NCBI GenBank assembly: GCA_016868585.1
Contig: VGGR01000001.1
Coordinates: 1 to 64,000, forward strand
Direction: 5' to 3'
DNA from: Bacteroidota bacterium
GTDB taxonomy: Bacteria; Bacteroidota; Bacteroidia; Chitinophagales; Chitinophagaceae
Length of the DNA stretch: 64,000 bases
Program-made: the position numbers and the translations under genes
In this document: positions 52,284 through 60,815 of the stretch, in pieces
Numbering within the stretch: the first letter of the stretch is position 1
How the letters are laid out: each line of letters starts with the position of its first letter
Notes under the pieces: generated by a model
Told to the model about the DNA's origin: nothing
The model's database searches: none
What the model saw: the letters and a program-made list of their open reading frames with translations, nothing else

Positions 52284-55200
52284 TTAAAAATCAACTCCCA
52301 TTGCCAAATGGTATTGTGGTTTTCCTTTGAAAAAACCATTCATCTGCCACCCGGCATCCAGCCGTAGAAAATATCCCAGTAAGGTGCTTCTTGCGCCTAC
52401 TCCATATCCCCCGGCAAATGGTCCAACACCGCCGGCGCGCACGCGGAAGGCAACGGGAGCCGAACTATAGGATACATAGGGTCTTTCAATTTTATCATAG
52501 GCGCCATTCCAGGCTGTTCCTAAATCTATAAACTGCACCAATTGAAAATTGCGAAGGAAGGCACTGTTGATGGGTCTATTGAAAAAAGTGGTAAAGACGG
52601 GGATGCGGAGTTCACTATTGAGCACTACAGCGTTGTTTCCGTTGGCTATATTTTGCTTAAATCCTCGCAGATTAACCGCTAAGGATTCAAATGAATATTC
52701 TGCATCCGGATCAGGTTTGTTTGCAGGATCAAAATAGCGGTAAGATCCGTCGTTGCGTTTGTTTTGTCCAAAAAGCAACCAGTTGTCTGTGCCGCCGAGG
52801 TAATAAATAATTTTTTGACTACCCCAGGAAAAATCAGCCGCTCCACGAACGGCCCAGATAATATTACGATAGATCGGAAGAAAATACCGCGCATCGAATC
52901 CCATATTCATGGTGAATGGAAAATCGCCTGATCCGGTTTTTACATTATGGCCGATCTGTGCATTGTAATCCCAGTAAATTTTCCAACGAAGTCCATTCCA
53001 AATATTCAGCGTTGGCGAAACAGCGTCGTCATGTATAAATTCAACATGTGCCAACGCATACTTTTTGACCAAATCTTTTCCCTTAAGTGATTGGTCCGGA
53101 TAGGCAGGGTTTGCCATTTTAACATACCGATCGCTTCTGAAGGCGGCATTGATCCGCAAACTTCTTACCTTATTGAAAGGATAACTTACGGTAGCCTGGT
53201 ATAAATTGGAGTATAGCTTGGTGTCAAAGAAAATAGTATCCGTAAATAATGGGGGATTCTTAACCGTGTTACGATAATAGGTTACTCCGTAATCAAGTCT
53301 CTTTTTCAAGTATTGCGTGGTAAAAACATACTCATTTGCATCCAGGTTGGGGCTGATCCGGAAACCTCCGGCAAATTTCACATCCTCCATCAGATCCGAA
53401 GTTCCAATTCTAACAATGCCATTCATCGGATTATTATTGCTGAGTGTTATAGGTCCATATCCGCCTTGATAAGGTTGATAACGAGTAACCAGCACGTTGT
53501 TATTAAATCCGGAGACCAGATAATCGTTAAAGAATTTAGGAGGCCGGTATTCAAAAATCTTATTCTTTGGCGGGGTTTGTTTTTTTAAGGGAGCCGTTTG
53601 TGCGCCGGTGAGCGCATTAGTGGTTTCCTCTTCAAATCCGGTGTTAAATACCGGCTCGGTTTGTTTTGCTAAAGTGTCAATAACAGCAAGCGGTACAACA
53701 GTTGGAGCCGTTTTTCGTAAATTCTTTTTTTCTTCTTCAATGAGTTTACGAACATATTCGGTGGGGCGGGCCGTAACATTTCTACGTCTAAGGGCATTCT
53801 CGTCAATTTTTAAGCGATATAACAATTTTGCATCGCCTAGTTGCACTACTTCGCTCACCTGTTGATTATCGCCTGCAGTACGCGTTTCCAACAAACTGCT
53901 TTGGTAATTGGTTAATGGAAAGATATAGGCAGAGTCAAGCGTTACGGAAACAAACCCTACTGAATCGATATCTGTTTTTTCCCAATCCTTCAGCACACTG
54001 TCCACTTCTGCTTGATGTGGATTGCGAAGCACTTCATCTCCAATAAACACAAGGGTATCCAGACCTGCACGTTCTGTAGTAAAGAAACCCGCATAACGGT
54101 TATTGATCCCATTCTGATCACTGACAAACGTGAAATGACTGGTATTGTATTGTGAAGGAAATCTGGCGTTGCCCCGAGAAAGATCAGTGAGTTTTGAGAT
54201 CTGACGGAGTTCGCTTTTGTTCCAATTATCCACTAAAAATATATTGAAGGACTTACTGGGAGTGGCATCGGCTTTTTCAGCTCCGGTGGCAGTAGGGCGG
54301 TTGCTGGAATATATTATTCCGGTTTTATTGGGAAAGGCAACAAAGGAAGGGTCAAGATCATCGAAAGGATCGTTGGTGATTTGCTCGATGGATTGTTTGT
54401 CAATTTTATAGGTATAGATATCGGCTTGCCCGCTACGGACCGCACTAAAGATGAGCGTATTATTATCCAACATGTATTTCATGTCGGTAACCTGATCAAA
54501 TTTTTCGATCACTTGTTTATTGATCTTGATACGGCGTACCAGATCGTAAACAAAAAAGTTGAGCCTTCCCTGATTACTATACAAAACAGCGAGGCGCGTA
54601 CCTTTTCCATCCCAGGCAACCAATGGATAGTTTGGATCCTTGTCCTCTTCTCTCGAAAGCACTCCTTGCTTGAGCAGTACCCGACGGTTTACAAAATTTT
54701 CCATCAGCACCAACTGAATTATTCCTTTTTTATACTCGGTAACTACGTAGGAGAAACTGCGAGGAACGGGGTTGGCATTAAAACGATAAAAATCTTTTTT
54801 ACCTGCATACTCACTTACGGCCAATTGCCCACGGGGTGCATTGCGCCTGCCGCGAATATCTTTAAAATACACATCCTGCATGTCAGTCATGAAATCCTGC
54901 AGGAGTACTTTAAATTTTTTCTTGGATAACTTATAGGAGGCATTGTTCAAATTGCGATAGGCTCTTGCCAAATACAAAAAGTAAGTGACTTTATTTTTCC
55001 CATACTTGTCGGCTATGTATTTCCAAAAAGCATGACCCGCCAAGGCTGGTTTTTCAAAAGCAAACTGATAAAAATTACGATACAGTCCGGCTAGCATCAC
55101 CGCGCGTAGTTGATCGTCCAGACTTGTATTCCAATAATCAGCAGCGTAGGTAATATATCCGTCCGTTAACCATTTTGGCAGATCTAATAGGGCCTTGTTG

Positions 55201-55679
55201 GTGGCAAAGTCTCCAAGATCCTCTCCAAATAATAAATTTTCTACCAGGTTTCTGGCAATGCCTTCCCGAATTTGATACCGAAGATGTTGATGATTGCCAT
55301 CGAAATAAACAATCATCTTATTGTTGACCAATTTGGTAAGCCCACCGGTATTTTGCCAATCAATACCCAGTCCAATATTGGACTGTTGCATTTGATCGTA
55401 ATTATTATAAATAACAATATTGATCCGTCGTTGAATGCCAAATTCTACAAATGCTTCAAGCCCTGGAAGTTCTTGTTCTGCAATTTGACCTACATATTCA
55501 CCGAGTCCCAATCCATCCTGACTGAAATAGCAATTGAAATTATCGGTCTGATGGTGTTTCCATTTGAGCTTTTGGTACTGCACACGGTTTTTTCCGAATT
55601 GTACCGTATTGACCTGTGCTTCTGCCTGTAAAATGCCCAACAGGGTAAGCGATACAACAATCCACCTCATTCTATTCAT
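52284..55679 (-). CDS. Large secreted protein: degenerate peptidase-like domain, PD40/TolB-like propeller and C-terminal outer-membrane barrel
   Basis: 1131 residues. Signal peptide about 1-21 (ends QAEAQ). Residues about 35-270 look like a gluzincin (peptidase MA-like) domain; LPKWLTDGYITYAADYW fits the post-catalytic helix, but the expected HExxH reads REGIARN (in QIREGIARNLVENLLFG), so zinc catalysis is unlikely. Residues about 300-570 carry PD40/WD40-like propeller blades (YPLVAWDGKGTRLAVLYSNQ, DLDPSFVAFPNKTGIIYSSN). A linker leads to a C-terminal barrel (about 740-1131, surface-antigen-like, ending AMGVDF). Similar proteins are annotated as TolB-like in Bacteroidota. A 55-bp gap precedes glpK. 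Role unknown. Confidence 0.8.
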   Translation of the reverse strand: MNRMRWIVVSLTLLGILQAEAQVNTVQFGKNRVQYQKLKWKHHQTDNFNCYFSQDGLGLGEYVGQIAEQELPGLEAFVEFGIQRRINIVIYNNYDQMQQSNIGLGIDWQNTGGLTKLVNNKMIVYFDGNHQHLRYQIREGIARNLVENLLFGEDLGDFATNKALLDLPKWLTDGYITYAADYWNTSLDDQLRAVMLAGLYRNFYQFAFEKPALAGHAFWKYIADKYGKNKVTYFLYLARAYRNLNNASYKLSKKKFKVLLQDFMTDMQDVYFKDIRGRRNAPRGQLAVSEYAGKKDFYRFNANPVPRSFSYVVTEYKKGIIQLVLMENFVNRRVLLKQGVLSREEDKDPNYPLVAWDGKGTRLAVLYSNQGRLNFFVYDLVRRIKINKQVIEKFDQVTDMKYMLDNNTLIFSAVRSGQADIYTYKIDKQSIEQITNDPFDDLDPSFVAFPNKTGIIYSSNRPTATGAEKADATPSKSFNIFLVDNWNKSELRQISKLTDLSRGNARFPSQYNTSHFTFVSDQNGINNRYAGFFTTERAGLDTLVFIGDEVLRNPHQAEVDSVLKDWEKTDIDSVGFVSVTLDSAYIFPLTNYQSSLLETRTAGDNQQVSEVVQLGDAKLLYRLKIDENALRRRNVTARPTEYVRKLIEEEKKNLRKTAPTVVPLAVIDTLAKQTEPVFNTGFEEETTNALTGAQTAPLKKQTPPKNKIFEYRPPKFFNDYLVSGFNNNVLVTRYQPYQGGYGPITLSNNNPMNGIVRIGTSDLMEDVKFAGGFRISPNLDANEYVFTTQYLKKRLDYGVTYYRNTVKNPPLFTDTIFFDTKLYSNLYQATVSYPFNKVRSLRINAAFRSDRYVKMANPAYPDQSLKGKDLVKKYALAHVEFIHDDAVSPTLNIWNGLRWKIYWDYNAQIGHNVKTGSGDFPFTMNMGFDARYFLPIYRNIIWAVRGAADFSWGSQKIIYYLGGTDNWLLFGQNKRNDGSYRYFDPANKPDPDAEYSFESLAVNLRGFKQNIANGNNAVVLNSELRIPVFTTFFNRPINSAFLRNFQLVQFIDLGTAWNGAYDKIERPYVSYSSAPVAFRVRAGGVGPFAGGYGVGARSTLLGYFLRLDAGWQMNGFFKGKPQYHLAMGVDF

Positions 55680-55682
55680 AAC

Positions 55683-55690
55683 TATCTTTG
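55683..55690 (+). promoter_or_regulatory. TAnnTTTG -7 box upstream of the MBL hydrolase
   Basis: TATCTTTG is an exact consensus match, 32 bp before the ATG at 55723. It lies in the 43-bp gap shared with the divergent large barrel protein. No good -33 TTG was found at the right spacing. Confidence 0.4.
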
Positions 55691-55722
55691 TAAATCGACT
55701 TTAAAAGTACGAAAACCTCGCT

Positions 55723-56367
55723 ATGTTAACCGTCCAGTCCTTGCTCTTTAGTCCCGTTCAGGAGAACACCTACCTTGTTTATAACGAAGCAGGGGATGCC
55801 TTGATTATAGATCCGGGATGTTATTTTCCCGAAGAACGTAAAACACTGGAAGAAAAAATTCTTTCCAAAAGGCTAAAGCCTGTTCAATTAGTCAATACGC
55901 ATTGCCATTTGGACCATGTTTTTGGAAATAAGTTTGTCCACGAAAACTGGGACTTGGAATTATATTTTCATGAGCGCGAAAAAAAGGTATTTGACTATGC
56001 TCCCACAGCCGGTGAGCTCTGGAATTTGCCCTTTGAAAACTACCAGGGTCCCGTGCATTACATCACCGAGGGGCAGTTTTTACAAATTGGGGAGGATCGG
56101 TTGCAAATTATACATACGCCCGGCCATTCGCCCGGCAGTATTTCCCTTTACTATCAACAAGGGGGGTGGGTGATCAGTGGTGATGTTTTGTTTAGAGAAA
56201 GTGTGGGACGAACTGATTTACCCGGTTCGGATTTTGCAACCTTGAAACAGAGCATTCGGTCCAAACTTTATACCTTACCGGATAACACCCAAGTATATAG
56301 TGGACATGGGATGCCTACCACCATTGGTTACGAAAAGGCTAATAATCCCTTTGTGGCCGCTGATTAA
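55723..56367 (+). CDS. MBL-fold metallo-hydrolase (glyoxalase II-like)
   Basis: 214 residues. The metal-binding HxHxDH is NTHCHLDHVFG (His60, His62, Asp64, His65). IIHTPGHSPGSISLYYQQGG holds the next His, GDVLFRESVGRTDLPG the bridging Asp, and VYSGHGMPTTIGYEKANNPF the last His. The pattern is that of glyoxalase II/YcbL-type hydrolases acting on thioesters. The longer C-terminal substrate domain of true GloB is missing, so a YcbL-like role fits better. The stop TAA is shared with the convergent flippase gene. Confidence 0.9.
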   Translation: MLTVQSLLFSPVQENTYLVYNEAGDALIIDPGCYFPEERKTLEEKILSKRLKPVQLVNTHCHLDHVFGNKFVHENWDLELYFHEREKKVFDYAPTAGELWNLPFENYQGPVHYITEGQFLQIGEDRLQIIHTPGHSPGSISLYYQQGGWVISGDVLFRESVGRTDLPGSDFATLKQSIRSKLYTLPDNTQVYSGHGMPTTIGYEKANNPFVAAD

Positions 56368-57845
56368 ATTTCGGCCCACTCCTGTTTTTCTGTTTTGCTG
56401 ACTACTGCTATGAACAGGAGTAATAAAGCGCTGGCTAAAGCCAGATTAAATGTGGGATCGGTGTACCAATTAACTAAGGATCGGTGTAAGAGGTACAGGC
56501 CGCCACTGCCGGTCAGATAAAATACAATCCGTTTTACGGGGTAGGGAACCGGAAAATGTTTTTGCCCCAAACCATAACTTACCACCATCATGAACAAGTA
56601 ACAGCTGAAACTTGCCATGGCAGCACCCCAATAGTGAAAGCGTGGAATCAGTAAAATGGTGAGTACAATGGTAATGATGGCCCCACCCAATGTGATAAAT
56701 GCACCCGTGAGGTTGCGATTGGTCAGTTTGTACCAAATGCTCAGATTGTAGTAAATCCCCAATAAAATATTTGCCATGGCAAAAAACGGAACTACATAAA
56801 GGCCTTCTTTCCAAAGTCCGCGGTCGATGGCTTCAAAAAACCAGGCTGCCACATCAATATAAAGAGACACGCACAGGAATAAAAAGCAACATACGATTAC
56901 AAAAAACTTCAATACACGTGCATAGGTTTCGGGTGCGTTCTTGTCGCGACTGCGATTAAAGAAAAAGGGTTCGGCAGCCAAACGAAACGCTTGGATGGCA
57001 ATAGTGATCACAATGGATAGTCGAATGATGTTTCCAAAAACACCTAATTGATGTTTGGCTTCTTCGGCAGGAAGGTCCACCACAAATTGATAGAGTAAGC
57101 GGCTGAGCATATCATTCACAATTCCTCCCATACCTACTATGATTAGGGGCCAACTGTATTGCAAAACTTTTTTCAATAATCCGGTATCCAGTGATCGGTT
57201 TATTTGTTTCAGTTCCGGGATCAACAGAAAAAGTGTGGCCACACTGCCCAGGAAATTTCCAATTAAATACCATGCTATTCCCGGCTCCGTAATTGCAGTC
57301 CACATTGGAAAATACTTAGGGACAATTCCCAAACAGAATATTACAACCGATATATTGATCACAACCGTTGCCATTTTAGCAAAAGCAAAACGGCGAGGTC
57401 TGTTTTCCTGTCTTAACCTGGCAAAGGCCAATGTGGAAAGGGTATCAAAAAATAAGATTCCGATCATCCATCTGATCAGCCCGGGTGCATTTTCCAGCCG
57501 AGCCCAGCTTACCAAACTATCCTGATTGATCCATAGTAGTAAAGAGAAAAAGAATGTGGATATAAAAAGAGTGAGGGAAAGTGTACTGTACAGCGTGGAT
57601 CTGTTTTCCTCCTGGGCAAACCGGAAGTAAGCTGTTTCCATGCCATAGGTAAAGAGTATATTAAGAAAAGCAGTGGCCGCATAAACCAGTGTGAGGTCTG
57701 CAGTGACAGCGGGTTCACGAAAAAACAGGGGAAGACTCAGGTTCATCAGGTAGCCTAAAAACCTGCTGGTGATACTGGGTAATCCGTACCAAAGTGTTTG
57801 ACCTGCCAAATTTTTGATACCGCTCAAACAGAATTGTTTGCCCAT
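56364..57845 (-). CDS. Polysaccharide flippase-like membrane protein (MOP/MATE superfamily)
   Basis: 493 residues with about 14 TM helices. The start (LAGQTLWYGLPSITSRFLGY) and FTYGMETAYFRFAQEE match the first helices of the Wzx/MurJ-like group. RLAAEPFFFNRSRDKNAPET, with charged residues after helix 8, and YNLSIWYKLTNRNLTGAFIT are typical later blocks. It flips a lipid-linked sugar or related substrate across the inner membrane. It is away from the main polysaccharide locus, so a separate substrate is possible. The last base pairs overlap the MBL stop. Confidence 0.85.
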   Translation of the reverse strand: MGKQFCLSGIKNLAGQTLWYGLPSITSRFLGYLMNLSLPLFFREPAVTADLTLVYAATAFLNILFTYGMETAYFRFAQEENRSTLYSTLSLTLFISTFFFSLLLWINQDSLVSWARLENAPGLIRWMIGILFFDTLSTLAFARLRQENRPRRFAFAKMATVVINISVVIFCLGIVPKYFPMWTAITEPGIAWYLIGNFLGSVATLFLLIPELKQINRSLDTGLLKKVLQYSWPLIIVGMGGIVNDMLSRLLYQFVVDLPAEEAKHQLGVFGNIIRLSIVITIAIQAFRLAAEPFFFNRSRDKNAPETYARVLKFFVIVCCFLFLCVSLYIDVAAWFFEAIDRGLWKEGLYVVPFFAMANILLGIYYNLSIWYKLTNRNLTGAFITLGGAIITIVLTILLIPRFHYWGAAMASFSCYLFMMVVSYGLGQKHFPVPYPVKRIVFYLTGSGGLYLLHRSLVNWYTDPTFNLALASALLLLFIAVVSKTEKQEWAEI

Positions 57846-57890
57846 AAAGATAACCTTTTGCGGGCATGCTGTATCTTTAAGCGTAAATCT

Positions 57891-58577
57891 ATGCTTATGA
57901 AAAAGGGGATGGTGTTGTTCTTATTCATGCTGGTACTTAGTAACGGATCGTGGGCACAGGTGTATGAGGGAACGGCCGAATACGATAAGAAAAAGTATGC
58001 CGCGTTTTTAGCGGAGTACGATTACCAGGCGCCCGCCGTTGAAAATGCATTATTAAAACGATTTGCTAAGTTGGGATACAGACCTCGTGAGGAAAAAGGA
58101 ATCCTAAATCGGGATAAGGGTTTCAAGGTATTTGCAGGTTCCATCATGAATGATATCACGGAGGGGCAAGCAGATTATCTGGTCAAAATAGAGAAGAGAA
58201 GCCGTAAGGAAAGAGAAATTTCCTTGCTTACGATTATTATTCTTCAGAATGGAGAAGCACTGGGCCGTTCGGTGGGTGAAGAGCGTGCCAACAAGGTAAA
58301 AAGCTATTTGAAAAGCATTATCCCAGATGTGGCTGCAGAAAGTTTGGAGTTAGATATCAAAGCACAGGAGGACGCCATTCTCAAAGCAGAAAAGAAATTA
58401 GAAGGATTAAAGAAAGAGCAAGGAGACTTAGAGCGTAAGTTGGATAACAATGGGAAGGCGCAGCAGGATACGGAAAATGAAATCAAAGCCAAGCAAGAGA
58501 TGCTTCAAATACTAAAATCCAGGCGCGTTACTCCGGTTTTGCCAAGTTCGGGTTCCGGACAAAGCTTGAATCCGTAA
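57891..58577 (+). CDS. Exported coiled-coil protein of unknown function
   Basis: 228 residues from the ATG at 57891 (a second ATG is at 57897); the longer open frame upstream overlaps the divergent flippase. Signal peptide ends near SNGSWAQ. The N-terminal half (YEGTAEYDKKKYAAFLAEYD, VENALLKRFAKLGYRPREEK) is a compact domain. The C-terminal half (about 150-210) is a Lys/Glu-rich coiled coil (ILKAEKKLEGLKKEQGDLER). No family was recognised. The last 50 bases overlap the convergent peroxidase gene. Confidence 0.7.
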   Translation: MLMKKGMVLFLFMLVLSNGSWAQVYEGTAEYDKKKYAAFLAEYDYQAPAVENALLKRFAKLGYRPREEKGILNRDKGFKVFAGSIMNDITEGQADYLVKIEKRSRKEREISLLTIIILQNGEALGRSVGEERANKVKSYLKSIIPDVAAESLELDIKAQEDAILKAEKKLEGLKKEQGDLERKLDNNGKAQQDTENEIKAKQEMLQILKSRRVTPVLPSSGSGQSLNP

Positions 58578-59571
58578 GCGTTTTTAAAAAGGCAACCAGG
58601 TTATTGCTTTCACTATCGGTTAGCTGAATTCCATTTTGTAACAAAGGGTCCAGTGTATTGCTTCGGATAATTCCTACACGGTAGTGATTAATACATTGCT
58701 GGATGGTCATGAATCTTCCATCATGCATGTAATTGGAGGAGAGAGCAACATTGCGAAGAGTGGGTACCCGAAATTTCAAGGAGTCTTGTGGTTGACCCGT
58801 TACACGCATTCTTCCGTAATCCCTTAAAGCAGGATCAACGGACAGTCCGATATTTCTAAAACTGTTATCGGTAAAAAGTGGTTCCCGGTGACAGGTATTG
58901 CATCGGGCTTGAAAAACTTGATAGCCACTGGCTTCCTGCGCTGTGAATGTAGTTTGGCCCTTTATCATGCGATCATATTTGCTATTGGCAGATACCAGGG
59001 TTCCCGCGAATTGTGCCAACGCTTTTAACAGCTGAATGGATTCAATGAAATTGCTGTTGAATACTTCCTGAAAGGCCCTTCGGTAGTAGGGGACTCTCTC
59101 CAACTTTCTTATGATATTGCTAAACCGATCACCCATTTCAGTAGCTCCTGTAATGGGATGAATAGCTTGTTCCTCTAAACTATAGATGCCGCCCTCCCAA
59201 TGATACTGCGGATACCAGGCCAGATTAAACAATACGGGTGCATTGCGTAGCGTATGTGATTCAAAAACGCCATGACTTCTGTCATGTTCAAATGTTCCAA
59301 AGGCAGCTACCTGTTCATGGCAGGAAGCACAGGGATGGTTATTGTCAACGGACAAGCGAGGTTCATAAAATAATCTTCTTCCCAGCTCAACGCCTTCCTT
59401 ACTTAAGGGATTACTCCTAAATATATCCAGCGGGGGTGGAAAATGCGCAGGTGTTTCGAGGGCAGTGGGTGTGAGTTCACGGGAAATAAGCGGTTTCTGA
59501 CACCCCGATAAAAATCGAAGACCAATCACTGCGGCAATAAGAGCAAGGAGAATGATTTTTTTTCTATTCAT
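58528..59571 (-). CDS. Di-haem cytochrome c peroxidase, lipoprotein type
   Basis: 347 residues. Lipobox LSGC (Cys24) replaces a normal signal peptidase I site, so the enzyme is membrane-tethered. Haem sites are CASCHEQ (Cys81, Cys84, His85) and CNTCHREP (about 225). KFRVPTLRNVALSSNYMHDG and GRFMTIQQCINHY are CcpA/MauG family blocks. It reduces H2O2 at the periplasmic side with electrons from cytochrome c. Its C-terminus overlaps the coding end of the opposite gene by 50 bp, and its N-terminus overlaps arfB by 8 bp. Confidence 0.92.
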   Translation of the reverse strand: MNRKKIILLALIAAVIGLRFLSGCQKPLISRELTPTALETPAHFPPPLDIFRSNPLSKEGVELGRRLFYEPRLSVDNNHPCASCHEQVAAFGTFEHDRSHGVFESHTLRNAPVLFNLAWYPQYHWEGGIYSLEEQAIHPITGATEMGDRFSNIIRKLERVPYYRRAFQEVFNSNFIESIQLLKALAQFAGTLVSANSKYDRMIKGQTTFTAQEASGYQVFQARCNTCHREPLFTDNSFRNIGLSVDPALRDYGRMRVTGQPQDSLKFRVPTLRNVALSSNYMHDGRFMTIQQCINHYRVGIIRSNTLDPLLQNGIQLTDSESNNLVAFLKTLTDSSFVRNPNLAKPE

Positions 59572-59977
59572 CTTTATTAAAACTAATACGACCTCTTCCG
59601 GATTTTAATTGAGCCTTTCTTTTTTTTGATTGTAATCTTTTTTCTGTGGCGCCGGCAGATACCTTGGTTGCAATACGGGGCTTCTTTTTTTGTATTGCAT
59701 TTTTAATGAGCCTGAACATTACGTTGATCGATTCTTCGCGGTTGGCCCACTGTGTACGATGCACCTGGGCACGTACGGATAAAATGCCAGCTGAATTGAT
59801 TCGGGTTTTTAATTTTTCGCGGATCATTTTTTTTTCGAAATCGGACAAATGCATGGTTTGCCCAAGATCCAATAGCGCGGTAACGGCCGTTTCCACTTTA
59901 TTGACGTTTTGTCCACCACGGCCTCCGCTGCGGGAACTCACAAATCGCAACTCCTTTATCAGTTCGGTTAAATTCAT
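59564..59977 (-). CDS. arfB: Alternative ribosome-rescue factor ArfB (peptidyl-tRNA hydrolase)
   Basis: 137 residues. The GGQ catalytic loop is SGGRGGQNVNKVETAV (Gly21-Gly22-Gln23). The C-terminal tail is strongly basic (KKRKAQLKSGRGRISFNKDE), as needed to enter an empty mRNA channel. It hydrolyses peptidyl-tRNA on stalled ribosomes. It is divergent from dtd, with 33 bp between starts. Confidence 0.94.
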   Translation of the reverse strand: MNLTELIKELRFVSSRSGGRGGQNVNKVETAVTALLDLGQTMHLSDFEKKMIREKLKTRINSAGILSVRAQVHRTQWANREESINVMFRLIKNAIQKKKPRIATKVSAGATEKRLQSKKRKAQLKSGRGRISFNKDE

Positions 59978-59993
59978 CCTACATTTATCTTTT

Positions 59994-60001
59994 CAAAATT
60001 A
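59994..60001 (-). promoter_or_regulatory. TAnnTTTG -7 box of arfB
   Basis: On the minus strand, TAATTTTG matches the -7 consensus and lies 16 bases before the arfB ATG at 59977, inside the 33-bp divergent gap with dtd. No -33 TTG is visible at 19-21 bp. Confidence 0.4.
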
Positions 60002-60010
60002 ACTCTAATT

Positions 60011-60463
60011 ATGCGAGTGGTGTTACAACGTGTCAAGCGAGCTTCCGTGACGGTGGAACGGAAAATTACCGGCGCTATTGGGGAGGGTTTGTTGGTACTA
60101 TTGGGAATTGAGGACGCCGATAGCCTGGAAGACATGAATTGGTTGTCTGCAAAACTGGTCAATCTTAGAATTTTTGATGACCATCAGGGAATAATGAACC
60201 GTTCCTTGCTGGAAACTGGCGGAGAACTGCTGTTGGTCAGTCAACTTACTTTATTTGCCGCTACCAAAAAAGGAAACAGACCTTCCTATAGCCGTGCAGC
60301 AGCCCCGTCTGTGGCGATACCGATTTATGAAAAAATGATTGAGCTATTAAGCACTGCGTTGGGGAAACCCATTCAAACAGGTGTATTTGGAGCGGATATG
60401 AAAGTGGACCTGCTCAATGATGGTCCTGTTACCTTGATCATGGATACAAAAAATAAAGAATGA
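60011..60463 (+). CDS. dtd: D-aminoacyl-tRNA deacylase
   Basis: 150 residues. MRVVLQRVKRASVTVERKIT, GAIGEGLLVLLGIEDADS, LLVSQLTLFA (the SQxTLxA active-site block) and NDGPVTLIMDT (the NxGPxT block) are all family marks. It removes D-amino acids wrongly attached to tRNA. Its stop overlaps the next ATG by four bases (ATGA). Confidence 0.96.
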   Translation: MRVVLQRVKRASVTVERKITGAIGEGLLVLLGIEDADSLEDMNWLSAKLVNLRIFDDHQGIMNRSLLETGGELLLVSQLTLFAATKKGNRPSYSRAAAPSVAIPIYEKMIELLSTALGKPIQTGVFGADMKVDLLNDGPVTLIMDTKNKE

Positions 60464-60789
60464 TAACTATTGAACAGGCACAGCAACAGGTTGATCAGTG
60501 GATCAAAACAGTTGGGGTTAGATATTTCAGCGAACTCACCAATATGGCTATTTTAACGGAGGAGGTAGGGGAGCTTGCCCGACTCATGGCCCGCACCTAT
60601 GGAGACCAGAGTGTTAAAGGAAAAGAGACCCCGGCCAACATGGCGGATGAATTGGCGGATGTGTTTTGGGTGTTGATCTGTATCGCTAATCAAACCGGGG
60701 TGAACCTGACAGAGGCTTTTGCCCTTAACATCGAAAAAAAGTCCGCTCGGGACGCCAGCCGCCATCAGGACAATTCAAAGCTTCGCTGA
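60460..60789 (+). CDS. MazG-like nucleotide pyrophosphohydrolase
   Basis: 109 residues, one all-alpha NTP-PPase domain. The metal-binding acids are in LTEEVGELARLMAR (EExxE) and ADELADVFWVLICIANQTG (ExxD). It may cleave non-standard or surplus nucleotides. The translation start overlaps dtd, so the two are expressed together. Full MazG has two such domains; this is the short form. Confidence 0.9.
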   Translation: MITIEQAQQQVDQWIKTVGVRYFSELTNMAILTEEVGELARLMARTYGDQSVKGKETPANMADELADVFWVLICIANQTGVNLTEAFALNIEKKSARDASRHQDNSKLR

Positions 60790-60801
60790 GCTTTTGCGGT
60801 T

Positions 60802-60809
60802 TATATTTG
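60802..60809 (+). promoter_or_regulatory. TAnnTTTG -7 box six bases before the glycyl-tRNA synthetase start
   Basis: TATATTTG is an exact match, lies after the MazG-like stop, and ends six bases before the ATG at 60816. The in-frame TTG at 60807 is part of the box. A leaderless or near-leaderless transcript is suggested. Confidence 0.45.
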
Positions 60810-60815
60810 CAGCCT

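Noticed and set aside
57846-57853. TATCTTTA on the minus strand before the second flippase gene as a -7 box.
   Set aside because: Its end coincides with the ATG itself, so it cannot be a promoter for that gene in the usual geometry.
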